From CAWAPS01 sp963783945 (GTDB taxonomy: Bacteria > Actinomycetota > Acidimicrobiia > Acidimicrobiales > Palsa-688), in assembly GCA_963783945.1 (NCBI GenBank), contig CAWAPS010000029.1:1-64000 (forward strand): 64,000 bases of DNA, written 5' to 3'. Within the stretch, counting starts at the first letter, position 1. Each line of letters starts with the position of its first letter. This document shows positions 42,040-50,523 of this stretch, piece by piece. A program made the position numbers and the translations under genes. The notes beneath the pieces were generated by a model. The model had not been told where the DNA came from. It did no database searches and worked only from the letters and a program-made list of their open reading frames with translations.

Positions 42040-42813
42040 TCAGTCCCCGTCCGGAGCGCCTGAGCTCCCGGCGAGTGACCGGAGCTGAGAGACGCTGCGG
42101 TTGAGCAGGCGGGAAACCTGCATCTGGGAAATGCCCAGGCGGCGGGCGATCTCAGACTGGGTGAGGCCGCCGAAGAAGCGCAAGCGGACCACCTGCCGCT
42201 CGCGCTCAGGTAGCTGGTCGAGGAGTGGGTCGAGAGTCGCCCGTTGCTCGGCCCGGACCAGCTCCTCGTCTTCTTCTCCCAGGGTGTCCTGAACCGCGGG
42301 GGCCCCCTGACCTTCGCCCTTCGGGGCGTCGAGCGAGGCGAAGCGGTAGGCCTGGCCGGCCTCGAGCGCCTCTAGGACCTCCTCCTCGGACGCCTGGACC
42401 TCGGCCGCCAGCTCGGCGATGGTCGGGGATCGCCCGAGCTGCTGGCCGAGCGGGTCGACCGCCTGACCGATGCTCAGGTACAGCTCCTGCATGCGCCTCG
42501 GGGCCCGCACGGCCCAGCCCTTGTCCCGCAGGTGGCGCTTGAGCTCGCCCACGATCGTGGTGGTCGCGTAGGTCGAGAACTCGATGTTCAGCCCCGGATC
42601 GAACCGGTCGATCGCCTTCACCAGACCGATCGATGCCACCTGGGTCAGATCCTCGAGCGGCTGCCCCCGGTTGGCGAACCGCCGGGCGAGGTAGGCGGCC
42701 AGGCCCATGTACGCAGACACCAGCTGGTCGCGCAGGACGATGTCGCCGGTGCGCGCGTACTCCGCGAACGTCTCCTTCAGTGGCTCGCGCTCAGTCACCG
42801 GCCGGGGCGGCAT
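42040..42813 (-). CDS. SigB/SigF-type alternative sigma factor
   Basis: 257 aa group 3 sigma factor. Region 2: LVSAYMGLAAYLARRFANRG, LEDLTQVASIGLVKAIDRFD (2.2) and FSTYATTTIVGELKRHLRD (2.3-2.4). Region 3: LGRSPTIAELAAEVQASEEE. Region 4: LPERERQVVRLRFFGGLTQS and ISQMQVSRLLNR. This pattern resembles the B. subtilis SigB/SigF group used for stress or development in actinobacteria. The ATG overlaps the end of the upstream anti-sigma gene by 23 bases. Confidence 0.94.
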   Translation of the reverse strand: MPPRPVTEREPLKETFAEYARTGDIVLRDQLVSAYMGLAAYLARRFANRGQPLEDLTQVASIGLVKAIDRFDPGLNIEFSTYATTTIVGELKRHLRDKGWAVRAPRRMQELYLSIGQAVDPLGQQLGRSPTIAELAAEVQASEEEVLEALEAGQAYRFASLDAPKGEGQGAPAVQDTLGEEDEELVRAEQRATLDPLLDQLPERERQVVRLRFFGGLTQSEIARRLGISQMQVSRLLNRSVSQLRSLAGSSGAPDGD

Positions 42814-43189
42814 CAGACCGCCGGCGCTTCAGGACCCGGAAGTACGGCCCGCTCGGTCCTGAACCGAGATCGTGTTCGTCCACCAGGGCGCCGAGGATCA
42901 CCCGGGACAGGTCGGTAAGCACGATGGGCGCGATGTCCTGGAGAAAGTGGCCCCACCCTTCGACCACCAGGTCGTTTTCCCCCAGCTGGTACACGAGCTC
43001 GACCGTCCCGTGGCGACCGGTTGGTCCCGTCAGGCTGAAGCACAGCTCGTCAATCGCCAACCGGAGGTCCTCGACCTCGTCGTAGCTGAAACCGAGCCGT
43101 CCGGCGAGCCCTGCGGCTGTGACCCGGGCCAGGCGCAGGAACTCGGGTCTGGCGGGGACTACAAGCCGCACCTCGTCGACAGTCGTCAC
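42791..43189 (-). CDS. Anti-sigma factor, RsbW-like ATPase
   Basis: 132 aa from the GTG at 43189. GHKL-type ATPase fragment: RLARVTAAGLAGRLGFSYDE, then VEDLRLAIDELCFSLTG (N-box Glu), VELVYQLGENDLVVEGWGHF, and a C-terminal helix LTDLSRVILGALVDEHD. It sits directly upstream of and overlaps the sigma gene, the usual layout of an anti-sigma/sigma pair. Its antagonist could be the STAS protein at 7352-7960. It would bind and hold the sigma factor and phosphorylate the antagonist. Confidence 0.88.
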   Translation of the reverse strand: MTTVDEVRLVVPARPEFLRLARVTAAGLAGRLGFSYDEVEDLRLAIDELCFSLTGPTGRHGTVELVYQLGENDLVVEGWGHFLQDIAPIVLTDLSRVILGALVDEHDLGSGPSGPYFRVLKRRRSDAAPAGD

Positions 43190-43306
43190 GATCAGCGGAC
43201 CGTAGCACCCGTTAGGTCTGCGGGCACCGAGCGTCGGGGGAGGCGGTTGTGCAACCGCCTCCGGGGCAAGTGGCGCCCAGGGATACCCGTCGAGAAAGAT
43301 GGAGGC

Positions 43307-44086
43307 ATGAACGTAGTCGTCTGCGTCAAGCAGATCCCGGACCCGGCCACGCCGGGAAAGTTGGACTCGAGCACCCACACCCTTGTGCGCGACCCCGGCG
43401 CCATCCTCGACGAGTCGGATTCCTTCGGTGTGGAGATGGGCCTGCAGCTGGCGGAGCAGGCGGGCGGCGGAGAAGTGACGCTCGTGTCCATGGCCCCGCA
43501 CAGCGAGACCAAGGGTCTGCGCACCGCGCTGGCCATGGGGGCGGCCAAGGCCATCCTCGTAAGTGACCCGGTGCTCGCTGGGTCCGATGCCCTCGGGACG
43601 GCGAAGGTCCTGGCGGCCGCCATCAAACGGGCCGAGCCCGACCTGGTGATAGCGGCCACCGAGTCCACTGACGGTTACACCGGCACCCTCCCGGTCCAGG
43701 TGGCCGAGATCCTGGGCCTGCCGTCCGTTACCTTCTCGAAGAAGGTGACCGTCGGCGGCGGCAAGGTGCATGTCGAGCGGCAGACCGAAGCGGGCTACGA
43801 CGAGGTCGAGGTCCCGCTCCCGGCCCTCATCACCGTTACTGCAGGCGTGGTCGAGCCGAGGTACCCGTCGTTCAAGGGCATCATGGCGGCGAAGGGCAAG
43901 CCGGTGGACGAGCTCACCGTGTCCGATCTCGGAATCGAAGCATCGTCGGTAGGTTCGGCCGGCGCCGGTCAGGAAGTGGTCTCCGTGCAGCCGGCAGAGG
44001 CCCGGCAGGCTGGGGAAATCGTGGTCGACGAGGGCGACGCCTACGAAAAGGTCGTGGCCTTCCTCGAACAGCTCAAGGTCATCTAG
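43307..44086 (+). CDS. etfB: Electron transfer flavoprotein beta subunit
   Basis: 259 aa from ATG at 43307. VCVKQIPDPATPGKLD at the start, then the family's VTLVSMAPHSETKGLRTALA, ALGTAKVLAAAIKRAEPDLV, and the signature VEVPLPALITVTAGVVEPRY near 170-190. EtfB and EtfA accept electrons from acyl-CoA dehydrogenases and pass them to the quinone pool through ETF-QO. An acyl-CoA dehydrogenase-like gene is at 4379-5347, but not in the same operon. The GGAGG is only one base from the ATG, so translation may start poorly or elsewhere. Confidence 0.94.
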   Translation: MNVVVCVKQIPDPATPGKLDSSTHTLVRDPGAILDESDSFGVEMGLQLAEQAGGGEVTLVSMAPHSETKGLRTALAMGAAKAILVSDPVLAGSDALGTAKVLAAAIKRAEPDLVIAATESTDGYTGTLPVQVAEILGLPSVTFSKKVTVGGGKVHVERQTEAGYDEVEVPLPALITVTAGVVEPRYPSFKGIMAAKGKPVDELTVSDLGIEASSVGSAGAGQEVVSVQPAEARQAGEIVVDEGDAYEKVVAFLEQLKVI

Positions 44087-44111
44087 GGAAGACAGGAAAG
44101 GCCAACAGAAA

Positions 44112-45080
44112 GTGGCACTAGACAAGATCTGGGTCGTCGTGGACCGGGCCGGCGACAAAGTAGCTCCGGTTTCGCTCGAACTCCTTAGCAAGGCGCACCA
44201 AGTGAGCGCAGCGGTAGAAGGCGTGACATGGGGTGACGCGTCGGGCCTGGCAGCCGAGGCGGGCAGCTTCGGAGCGACTGCTCTGCACACCGTCGGGGAC
44301 CTCGGAGGAGGACTACCCGGGCCATCCGTGGCCGCCGCGCTGGCGGCGCAGATCGCGGCCGGCAATCAGCCCGACGCGGTATTCGTACCGCAGACCTACG
44401 ACGGCCGGGACATAGCGGGGCGTCTTTCGGCCAAGATCGACCGGCCCGTGCTCACCAATATCGTCGGGCTGGATGCGGTCGACGGCAGCCTCGTCAGTGA
44501 GCACGCCGTATTCGGCGGCACAGAGGTGCTGAAGGCCCGGTTCAACGGCGCCGCTCCGGGCATCTACGTCGTGCGGGCCAAGTCGTTTGCGGCCGAGCCC
44601 GGGGCCGGTGGGCCGGCCGCCGTCGACCAGTGGGATGTGCCTGACCTAGGTTCCACCGGCGCGGCCAAAGTCCTCGCGTCACACACCGAGGAATCAGAGG
44701 GTCCGAAGCTCGACGAGGCCGTGGTCGTGGTCTCAGGCGGACGGGGCCTCGGCGACGCCAGCGGATACAAGATGATCGAGGAGCTGGCAAAGCTCTTGAG
44801 AGGGGCCGCCGGGGCGTCCCGCGCCATCGTCGACGCGGGCTGGGTGCCGTACTCGCACCAGGTGGGGCAGACCGGCAAGACGGTGAAGCCCACCGTTTAC
44901 ATCGCGTGCGGGATTTCAGGGGCCACCCAGCACATGGTCGGTATGAAGAGTTCCAAGAACATCATCGCCATCAACAAGGATCAGGAAGCCCCCATCTTCT
45001 CCATCGCCGACCTCGGAGTGGTGGGCGACGTCAACAAGGTGCTGCCCAAGCTGATCCAAGCCCTCCAGGAGCGAGGCTGA
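44112..45080 (+). CDS. etfA: Electron transfer flavoprotein alpha subunit
   Basis: 322 aa from GTG. N-terminal domain, then the FAD-binding C-terminal domain with VVVSGGRGLGDASGYKMIEE, VGQTGKTVKPTVYIACGISG and FSIADLGVVGDVNKVLPKLI, the EtfA signature. It lies 25 bases after etfB with AAGACAGGAAAGG just upstream. EtfA binds FAD and completes the heterodimer. Its stop faces the SCO1664-family gene 10 bases away. Confidence 0.95.
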   Translation: MALDKIWVVVDRAGDKVAPVSLELLSKAHQVSAAVEGVTWGDASGLAAEAGSFGATALHTVGDLGGGLPGPSVAAALAAQIAAGNQPDAVFVPQTYDGRDIAGRLSAKIDRPVLTNIVGLDAVDGSLVSEHAVFGGTEVLKARFNGAAPGIYVVRAKSFAAEPGAGGPAAVDQWDVPDLGSTGAAKVLASHTEESEGPKLDEAVVVVSGGRGLGDASGYKMIEELAKLLRGAAGASRAIVDAGWVPYSHQVGQTGKTVKPTVYIACGISGATQHMVGMKSSKNIIAINKDQEAPIFSIADLGVVGDVNKVLPKLIQALQERG

Positions 45081-45090
45081 GCGAGACGGC

Positions 45091-45816
45091 TCATACCAGG
45101 GGCCAGGGATAAGGGTGGTTGGTCCGCGGCTCGGGTAGCCGGCCATGGCTGAGCAGCCGGCGCACCCGGGACTCCAGGGCGCGGCACTCTTCGGGGTGGA
45201 GGGTGGACAAGAGGCCGTCGGGAAGCCCATCCCGTCGCAGGCGCTCGATGTCTTCCAGATCATCCTCGGCCACGGGCTCGCCCGCGAAGTCCCATATGAC
45301 GGTGCGCAGCTTCGGCTGGGTGTGGAAGCACAGGCCGTGATCGATGCCCCAGACCCGACCCTCAGCGTCGAGCAGGCAGTGACCCCCCTTCCGGTCGGCG
45401 TTGTTGGCCAGGTAGTCAAACGCGGCCATCCGCTTGAGAACGGGGTGGTGGCGGTCGTCCTCGAGCAAGGTGAAGTAGTGCTGCTCGAAGTCGGCGTCCA
45501 CGAACTGCTGCAACGATCCCGGCCCGAGCGGCCCTTCTGACCGTTCGACCGTCGGCGGCACGAAGTTCCAACCCAGACCCTCCGAGAGGTGGTAGGCCGC
45601 GACCTCCCGCCGGTAGAGGCCGTCTGGGAAGTCCCACAACGGCCGCTCGGCCCGGCCCGGCTTGTAAATGGCTGCCATGGGAGTAGTGAGATCCTCGCCG
45701 ACGGTCACCAGGTACGTGCCGTTGCTGCTCCAGGGCATTCGGCCCTGGACTTGGATGCTTCCCGTGGAGAGAAGGTTCAGGGCGATGGGGGATGATGACC
45801 GTTCGTCCGGGGGCAC
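45091..45816 (-). CDS. SCO1664 family protein (phosphatidylinositol kinase-like fold)
   Basis: 241 aa from a GTG at 45816 that overlaps the end of DUF3090 by 40 bases; the true start is uncertain. The family motifs are seen: NGTYLVTVGEDLTTPMAAIY then KPGRAERPLWDFPDGLYRRE, EVAAYHLSEGLGWNFVPPTV, AAFDYLANNADRKGGHCLLD (catalytic-loop-like) and GIDHGLCFH (DFG-like). These resemble PI3/4-kinase and HipA-like catalytic segments. Substrate unknown. It is the third gene of a trio conserved in Actinobacteria. Confidence 0.88.
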   Translation of the reverse strand: MPPDERSSSPIALNLLSTGSIQVQGRMPWSSNGTYLVTVGEDLTTPMAAIYKPGRAERPLWDFPDGLYRREVAAYHLSEGLGWNFVPPTVERSEGPLGPGSLQQFVDADFEQHYFTLLEDDRHHPVLKRMAAFDYLANNADRKGGHCLLDAEGRVWGIDHGLCFHTQPKLRTVIWDFAGEPVAEDDLEDIERLRRDGLPDGLLSTLHPEECRALESRVRRLLSHGRLPEPRTNHPYPWPLV

Positions 45817-46316
45817 GAGTGACCTTCGGGATCCATGGGGTGGCCGCAAAGCGTGCACCGGGGCCGCCCGGCGCGCACCAGATCGAAGCCGCGCCGGACG
45901 ATGCCGGCAGCCTGCTCCCGGGTCAGGCCCAGGCGTCCAGCGCCGAGCTCGGGCGACGCCTCCGTTGCGACATCTTCCTCTTCCTCTTCCGTTTCCTCCC
46001 CGATCTCCTCGGCCAAGATGACGATCCGGTCGACCCCGCTGTCGTAGGCGAGCTGCATGCCCCCCACGGCCCACTCGGCGAGCACCGGCTCCAGCAGGCC
46101 GAGAGCTTCGTCGCCGGGAACGGCTTCCGGGACGGGTAGATCCGAGAGGATCTCGTCGAGGAACTGGGCCATGGCCGCCACCTGCTGCTTTTCCAGCTTC
46201 AGGGTGACCACCTGATCGCCCTGGCGGGCCTGAAGGTAGAACGTGCGATGGCCGGGCTCGCCTATCGTCCCGACCGTCGCCCAGTCGACCTCGGGCAACT
46301 CGAAGGAACGGCTCAT
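45777..46316 (-). CDS. DUF3090 family protein
   Basis: 179 aa. Actinobacterial DUF3090: FELPEVDWATVGTIGEPGHR, then FYLQARQGDQVVTLKLEKQQ, VAAMAQFLDEILSDLP and AYDSGVDRIVILAEEIGE; a run of Glu follows and the end has CTLCGHPMDPEGHSC, a likely zinc-binding motif. Function unknown. It lies 7 bases after the phosphatase gene and overlaps the SCO1664-family gene, forming a conserved trio. Confidence 0.92.
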   Translation of the reverse strand: MSRSFELPEVDWATVGTIGEPGHRTFYLQARQGDQVVTLKLEKQQVAAMAQFLDEILSDLPVPEAVPGDEALGLLEPVLAEWAVGGMQLAYDSGVDRIVILAEEIGEETEEEEEDVATEASPELGAGRLGLTREQAAGIVRRGFDLVRAGRPRCTLCGHPMDPEGHSCPRTNGHHPPSP

Positions 46317-46323
46317 GATGCGC

Positions 46324-47037
46324 TCACGAGCCCACCAGCGCCGGCAAAGCGCCCGTCGAGTTGACGGCCAGGACCGTCGGCCCGAGCGGTCCGTAGCTGA
46401 TGGCAGTGACCGAGCACGGCGATATGACGATGCGCTGAAACAGGTCGAGGTGGGAACCCAGGGCGTCCGCCACCGCCGCTTTGATGGGGTCGGCGTGGGA
46501 AACGGCCACCACGGCCTGTCCGGGGTGGCTGCTGCACAACTCGGCGATGGTGGTCACGATCCGGGCCTGCATGCCGATGAAGGACTCACCTCCAGGAAAG
46601 CGGAAGCCGCTCGGATACCGTTGCACGGTCGACCATTCGGGGAGCTTCATGAGCGCCCCCAGCTCCTTCCCGGTCCAGTCGCCGAAGTCGCATTCGATCA
46701 GGCCCCGCACGGTTTGCACTCTTAGCCCGAGGGCGGTGCCGATCGGGGCGGCCGTCTCCTTGGTGCGCGCCAGGGGCGAGGCGTACACGGCGGTGATCCG
46801 GCGGCCCGGGCGATCCCCGTTGCCTGCCTGGTTGCTCGACGCCGGCCGCTGGCTGAGGCCGGCGAGGCGCTCGGCGACCCGGGCGGCCTGCTCCCGGCCG
46901 GAGTCGGCCAGGTGCAGCCCGGGGGCCCGACCGGGCAGGACCTTGCCGGTGGTGGGCGTGGTGCCGTGGCGCACCAGGAAGACCAGGGTGGACGGTGATG
47001 CTTTCGGCTTTCGGGCGGCCGCTCGGGTGGTAGGCAT
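46324..47037 (-). CDS. Histidine phosphatase (MSMEG_4193-type phosphomutase-like)
   Basis: 237 aa from the ATG at 47037. The phosphoacceptor is in LVFLVRHGTTPTTGKVLPGR (RHG), with partner Arg and Glu in ASPLARTKETAAPIG and the second His in VVAVSHADPIKAAVADALG. The family is the branch found with DUF3090 in actinobacteria (annotated as MSMEG_4193 or probable phosphomutase). Substrate unknown. Divergent from UdgB, whose possible ATG at 47036 lies just next to this start. Confidence 0.9.
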   Translation of the reverse strand: MPTTRAAARKPKASPSTLVFLVRHGTTPTTGKVLPGRAPGLHLADSGREQAARVAERLAGLSQRPASSNQAGNGDRPGRRITAVYASPLARTKETAAPIGTALGLRVQTVRGLIECDFGDWTGKELGALMKLPEWSTVQRYPSGFRFPGGESFIGMQARIVTTIAELCSSHPGQAVVAVSHADPIKAAVADALGSHLDLFQRIVISPCSVTAISYGPLGPTVLAVNSTGALPALVGS

Positions 47038-47065
47038 GCTGGCCCGCCAACCTAGTGTCTTGCCG

Positions 47066-47776
47066 GTGCAGAGCGGTCTACCCGAGGAGCTCGAGCAGCT
47101 GAACGCCGAGATCGTCAAATGCCGGGCCTGTCCACGCCTGGTGGCGTGGAGGGAAGAGGTGGCAGTCACCCGGCGGGCGTCGTTTCTCTCCGAGGAGTAC
47201 TGGGGCCGGCCGGTGCCCGGATTCGGCGACCCGGGGGCTGACATAGCAGTCGTCGGGCTGGCCCCCGCCGCCCACGGTGGCAACCGCACCGGGCGGGTTT
47301 TCACTGGAGACCGGTCCGGGGACTGGCTGTTCGGCTCGTTGTACCGGGCGGGCCGGGCGAACCAACCGACCAGCACGAGCCGGGACGACGGCCTGCGCCT
47401 CAACCGGGTCTGGGTCGGTGCCGCGGTCCGCTGCGCCCCGCCTGCCAACCGGCCTTCGCCGGCCGAACGGGACCGGTGCCGCCCCTTCCTCGAGCGGGAG
47501 CTGGCTGCCCTCCCGTCGCTGCGGGTCGTGGTCACCCTGGGCCAGTTCGCCTGGGACGTGGTTGGCCGGATCCTCGCGATCAGGCCCCGGCCGCGCTTCG
47601 GCCACGGGGTGGAGGTGGCCGCCGGCGGCGGTGGGGTGGGATTAGCCGCCGGTAGGGGCGTGACCGTGGTCGGCTGCTACCACCCGAGCCAGCAGAACAC
47701 CTTCACCGGGAAGTTGACCGAGCCCATGCTCGACGCGATTTTCAACCGGGCCGCAGAGCTCGCTGACAGTGCCTGA
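47066..47776 (+). CDS. udgB: Uracil-DNA glycosylase, family 5 (UdgB)
   Basis: 236 aa from a GTG at 47066 (an ATG at 47036 is in frame, overlapping the start of the divergent phosphatase). Fe-S ligands are in KCRACPRL, with further Cys later (VRCAPPANRPSP and VVGCYHPS). The family 5 motif GLAPAAHGGNRTGRVFTGD lacks the Asp/Asn of families 1-4 in the catalytic loop. VGCYHPSQQNTFTGKLT is motif II. It removes uracil, hypoxanthine and some other bases from DNA; GC-rich actinobacteria often rely on it. The 3' end overlaps the Fpg start. Confidence 0.92.
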   Translation: MQSGLPEELEQLNAEIVKCRACPRLVAWREEVAVTRRASFLSEEYWGRPVPGFGDPGADIAVVGLAPAAHGGNRTGRVFTGDRSGDWLFGSLYRAGRANQPTSTSRDDGLRLNRVWVGAAVRCAPPANRPSPAERDRCRPFLERELAALPSLRVVVTLGQFAWDVVGRILAIRPRPRFGHGVEVAAGGGGVGLAAGRGVTVVGCYHPSQQNTFTGKLTEPMLDAIFNRAAELADSA

Positions 47777-48566
47777 GCTTCCTGAGGTTGAGGGCTACCG
47801 CGACCTGGCCGAGGGCTACGCCCTGGACCGGACCGTGGTCTCGGTCGACACGCCCGACTTGTGGTACCTGAAGCGGGGGGCGGTGCCCGCCGCCCTCACC
47901 GAGGCCCTGGTCGGGCACAGCTTCTCCAGAGCGCGCCGGCGGGGAAAGTTGATGCTGCTCGACGTCGGCCCTGACACCCCGGCGCGCACCGTGCTGGGCC
48001 TGCGTTTCGGCATGAGCGGACGGCTCGTCATCGACGGCCGTTCGAGCGTGGACCGGTTGCTGTACACCACGGTCGCCGACCGGGACTCCTATGAGAGATT
48101 CGCGGTCAACTTCGCCGACGGCGGGCGCCTGGTCATGCGGGATCCCCGACGGCTCGGTGGGGTGGAGCTGGACCCCGACGAGGACAGGCTGGGGCCGGAC
48201 GCCCTTACCGCCACCCTGGGGGATGTGCGCAGGGCCCTGGCCGGCGGCCCGGTGGCGGTGAAGGCCCGCCTCCTCGACCAGTCACGTCTGGCCGGAGTCG
48301 GCAACCTGCTGGCCGACGAGGTGCTCTGGCGGGCTGGGCTGGCTCCCGGGCGCCCGGCCGATTCCCTTACCGATGCGGACCTGCGCCGGCTTCAGCGGCA
48401 CCTGTCGAGCGGGCTGGCCGAGCTGATCGAGCGGGGCGGATCGCATACCGGTGATCTCCAACCGGAGCGAACGCCCGGAGGGCGCTGCCCGCGCGACCAC
48501 GAGGCCCTTCTGCGCTCGACGGTCGGCGGCCGCACCACCTGGTGGTGCCCCCGCCACCAGAAGTGA
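47769..48566 (+). CDS. Formamidopyrimidine-DNA glycosylase (Fpg/Nei family)
   Basis: 265 aa from a GTG inside the UdgB end. It begins PELPEVEGYRDLAEGYALDR, with the catalytic Pro2 and Glu3, the Lys in RRGKLMLLDV, the H2TH helix LAGVGNLLADEVLWRAGLAP and RFGMSGRLVIDG. The zinc-finger end is altered: the first CxxC has become CPRD (with a His next to it) and the last Cys is replaced by His (WWCPRH), spacing otherwise normal. It may still bind zinc with a CxxD/H-CxxH set. It excises oxidised purines or pyrimidines. Confidence 0.9.
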   Translation: MPELPEVEGYRDLAEGYALDRTVVSVDTPDLWYLKRGAVPAALTEALVGHSFSRARRRGKLMLLDVGPDTPARTVLGLRFGMSGRLVIDGRSSVDRLLYTTVADRDSYERFAVNFADGGRLVMRDPRRLGGVELDPDEDRLGPDALTATLGDVRRALAGGPVAVKARLLDQSRLAGVGNLLADEVLWRAGLAPGRPADSLTDADLRRLQRHLSSGLAELIERGGSHTGDLQPERTPGGRCPRDHEALLRSTVGGRTTWWCPRHQK

Positions 48567-48582
48567 GAGTCGAGGCAGCCGC

Positions 48583-50523
48583 TCACCCGTCAGAGGCCGG
48601 TCCGGTCGACGGCTGGCCCGCCGGCGCCCCGCCCGCTGTCAACCGGCGGGCGCCGGCCGTCTCCGCCGGCTCGGCCGCCTCGGCCCGGCTGCGCAGCAGA
48701 TACGCCGCCAGGATGGCCGCGATGGCGGCGCACACCGCTGCTCCGGCGAAGATGGTGTGCAGCTCCGTGATGAGCGCGTTAGTGGTCGCGGTGTCGTAGG
48801 CGGGGCACGAGTTCGGGTTCTTGGGGCACAGGACCAGAGGCGAGCCGATCCGGGCCTCGGCCCGGTAGAAACGGTGCAGGGCCAGAGCGGTGAGGGCCGA
48901 CAGGCCGGCGAGCATGCCGATGGTCCGGGCGACGACGGCGAGCGCGCTCGCCAGAGCATGCAATCCCGGATCGACGGCTCCGAGGATGGCGACGTTGACA
49001 GGCGCGATGGCGAGCCCGAAACCGAGCCCGCACACGACGAGGGCGACGTCGCTCGGTCTCGGCCCACCCCCTAAGGAAGTGGCGGACCACCGGGTCATAG
49101 CGACGAACGACACCGTCGCCAGCACCATTCCGGCGCAGGCGACCAGAGGCGCGAGCGAACGGTTGCGACAGAGGGCACCGCCGGCGACGGCGCCGATGGG
49201 TACGGCTACCAGGAAGCGCAGCAGCACCAGAGCCGCAGCCACTTCCGAGTTGGGATCGACGGTGGCCCGGGCGAACAGCGGGACGTCGATCAACGTTGCC
49301 ATGAGGGCGGAACCCACGGCCAGGTTGACCACCAGGGAACCCCATGCCGGGCGGGCGGCGAAGGCGCCGGGGGGTATCAGGGGGGTCGCCGTCCGGCGCT
49401 GGCGGATCAGGAAGATGACGGCCAGCGCCACCGCCACGGGGGCCAGCACCGGTGCGCTCGAGGCCACGACCTCGGTGCTCGGATTGGCGGTGGCGAACGC
49501 CACCACCACGCACGCCAGGACTCCGGCCAGTAGGAGGGCACCGGGCACATCCGATCGGGCCAGCACGCCCGGCAACCGCCGGAGGTCTACGAGGGGCCGA
49601 ACGCTCGCCGGCGCGGCCAGCTCCCATCCCACGAACACGGCCAGGATGCTGATCGAGACCAGGACGACGGGGGTCGTCAGGGCAGCCCAGGGTCCAGCCA
49701 CGGCGGGCGAGTAAACCTGACCGAGGGTGGCGCTGGTCGCCAGGCTCGACGGCGCGTCCAGACCTATCAGGACGCCCGCCACCACCAGCAGACCGAGGAC
49801 CCCACCTACGAGATCCCGCCTGTGTCCGGTCGCTCCGGACCGCCCCGTTGCCAGCCCGCCGGCGGCCGCGGGCATGGCGGGCGAACGCCCGGTGGGCCAG
49901 GGTCCCGTCGATAGGACGTTGGTGGGTGGCGAGCGCCGGCGCGTCAACCAGAACCCCGTGGCCAGGACTACGACGATGGGAACGTTGATCCAGAAGATGG
50001 CCCGCCACGAAGCCACGGCCACTACCGCCGCTCCGTACAACGGACCGATCACGCTCCCGAGCTCCTGGACTGCGCCGACTATCCCGAGAGGGAGCCCCCT
50101 CGCGTCGGGGGGCCAGCGGGCCGCCACCATGGCCATCGTCACGGGCACCAGCCCGCCCCCGCCCAGCCCCTGGACGGCCCGGCCCGCGACCACGACCGGG
50201 AGGGAATGAGCCGTGGCCGTCACGACCGACCCGGTCCCGAACGCCACGAGGCAGCCGGCGAAGACCGGCTCGGTGCCCGCCAGGTCGGCCAGGCGGCCGA
50301 TGAGGGGCAGAACCGCGGTGTAGCCGAGAAGAAAGCCGCTGATTATGGGAGTGGCCCGCTGGAGCCGGTCGAGGCCGACGCCCACCCCGTTCATGATCGA
50401 TGGAAGGGCCACGACCACGACGTAGGTGTCGGCCGCGGCCAGCAGAACTGCCGCCGCGGCCAGGCCCAGGCGCCAGCGGTCGCCCCGGCTGACGTCGAAG
50501 GATTCGCCCATGCCTGCGGTCAA
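48583..50523 (-). CDS. MFS exporter of the DHA2 (14-helix) type, P55-like
   Basis: 646 aa with about 14 membrane helices. Motif A-like LPLIGRLADLAGTEPVF and the DHA2 motif GLGGGGLVPVTMAMV and RAIFWINVPIVVVL are clear. Proline/Thr-rich loops and a long central hydrophilic region occur at about 210-235. It starts at the ATG overlapping the lipoprotein stop (ATGA). In mycobacteria the lipoprotein LprG (Rv1411c) is coupled to the DHA2 transporter P55 (Rv1410c), which exports triacylglycerides and drugs; the arrangement here is equal. Confidence 0.88.
   Translation of the reverse strand: MTAGMGESFDVSRGDRWRLGLAAAAVLLAAADTYVVVVALPSIMNGVGVGLDRLQRATPIISGFLLGYTAVLPLIGRLADLAGTEPVFAGCLVAFGTGSVVTATAHSLPVVVAGRAVQGLGGGGLVPVTMAMVAARWPPDARGLPLGIVGAVQELGSVIGPLYGAAVVAVASWRAIFWINVPIVVVLATGFWLTRRRSPPTNVLSTGPWPTGRSPAMPAAAGGLATGRSGATGHRRDLVGGVLGLLVVAGVLIGLDAPSSLATSATLGQVYSPAVAGPWAALTTPVVLVSISILAVFVGWELAAPASVRPLVDLRRLPGVLARSDVPGALLLAGVLACVVVAFATANPSTEVVASSAPVLAPVAVALAVIFLIRQRRTATPLIPPGAFAARPAWGSLVVNLAVGSALMATLIDVPLFARATVDPNSEVAAALVLLRFLVAVPIGAVAGGALCRNRSLAPLVACAGMVLATVSFVAMTRWSATSLGGGPRPSDVALVVCGLGFGLAIAPVNVAILGAVDPGLHALASALAVVARTIGMLAGLSALTALALHRFYRAEARIGSPLVLCPKNPNSCPAYDTATTNALITELHTIFAGAAVCAAIAAILAAYLLRSRAEAAEPAETAGARRLTAGGAPAGQPSTGPASDG

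Noticed and set aside
43192..43668. Minus-strand frame overlapping the etfB start
   Set aside because: Antisense of etfB and without ribosome binding site or motif.
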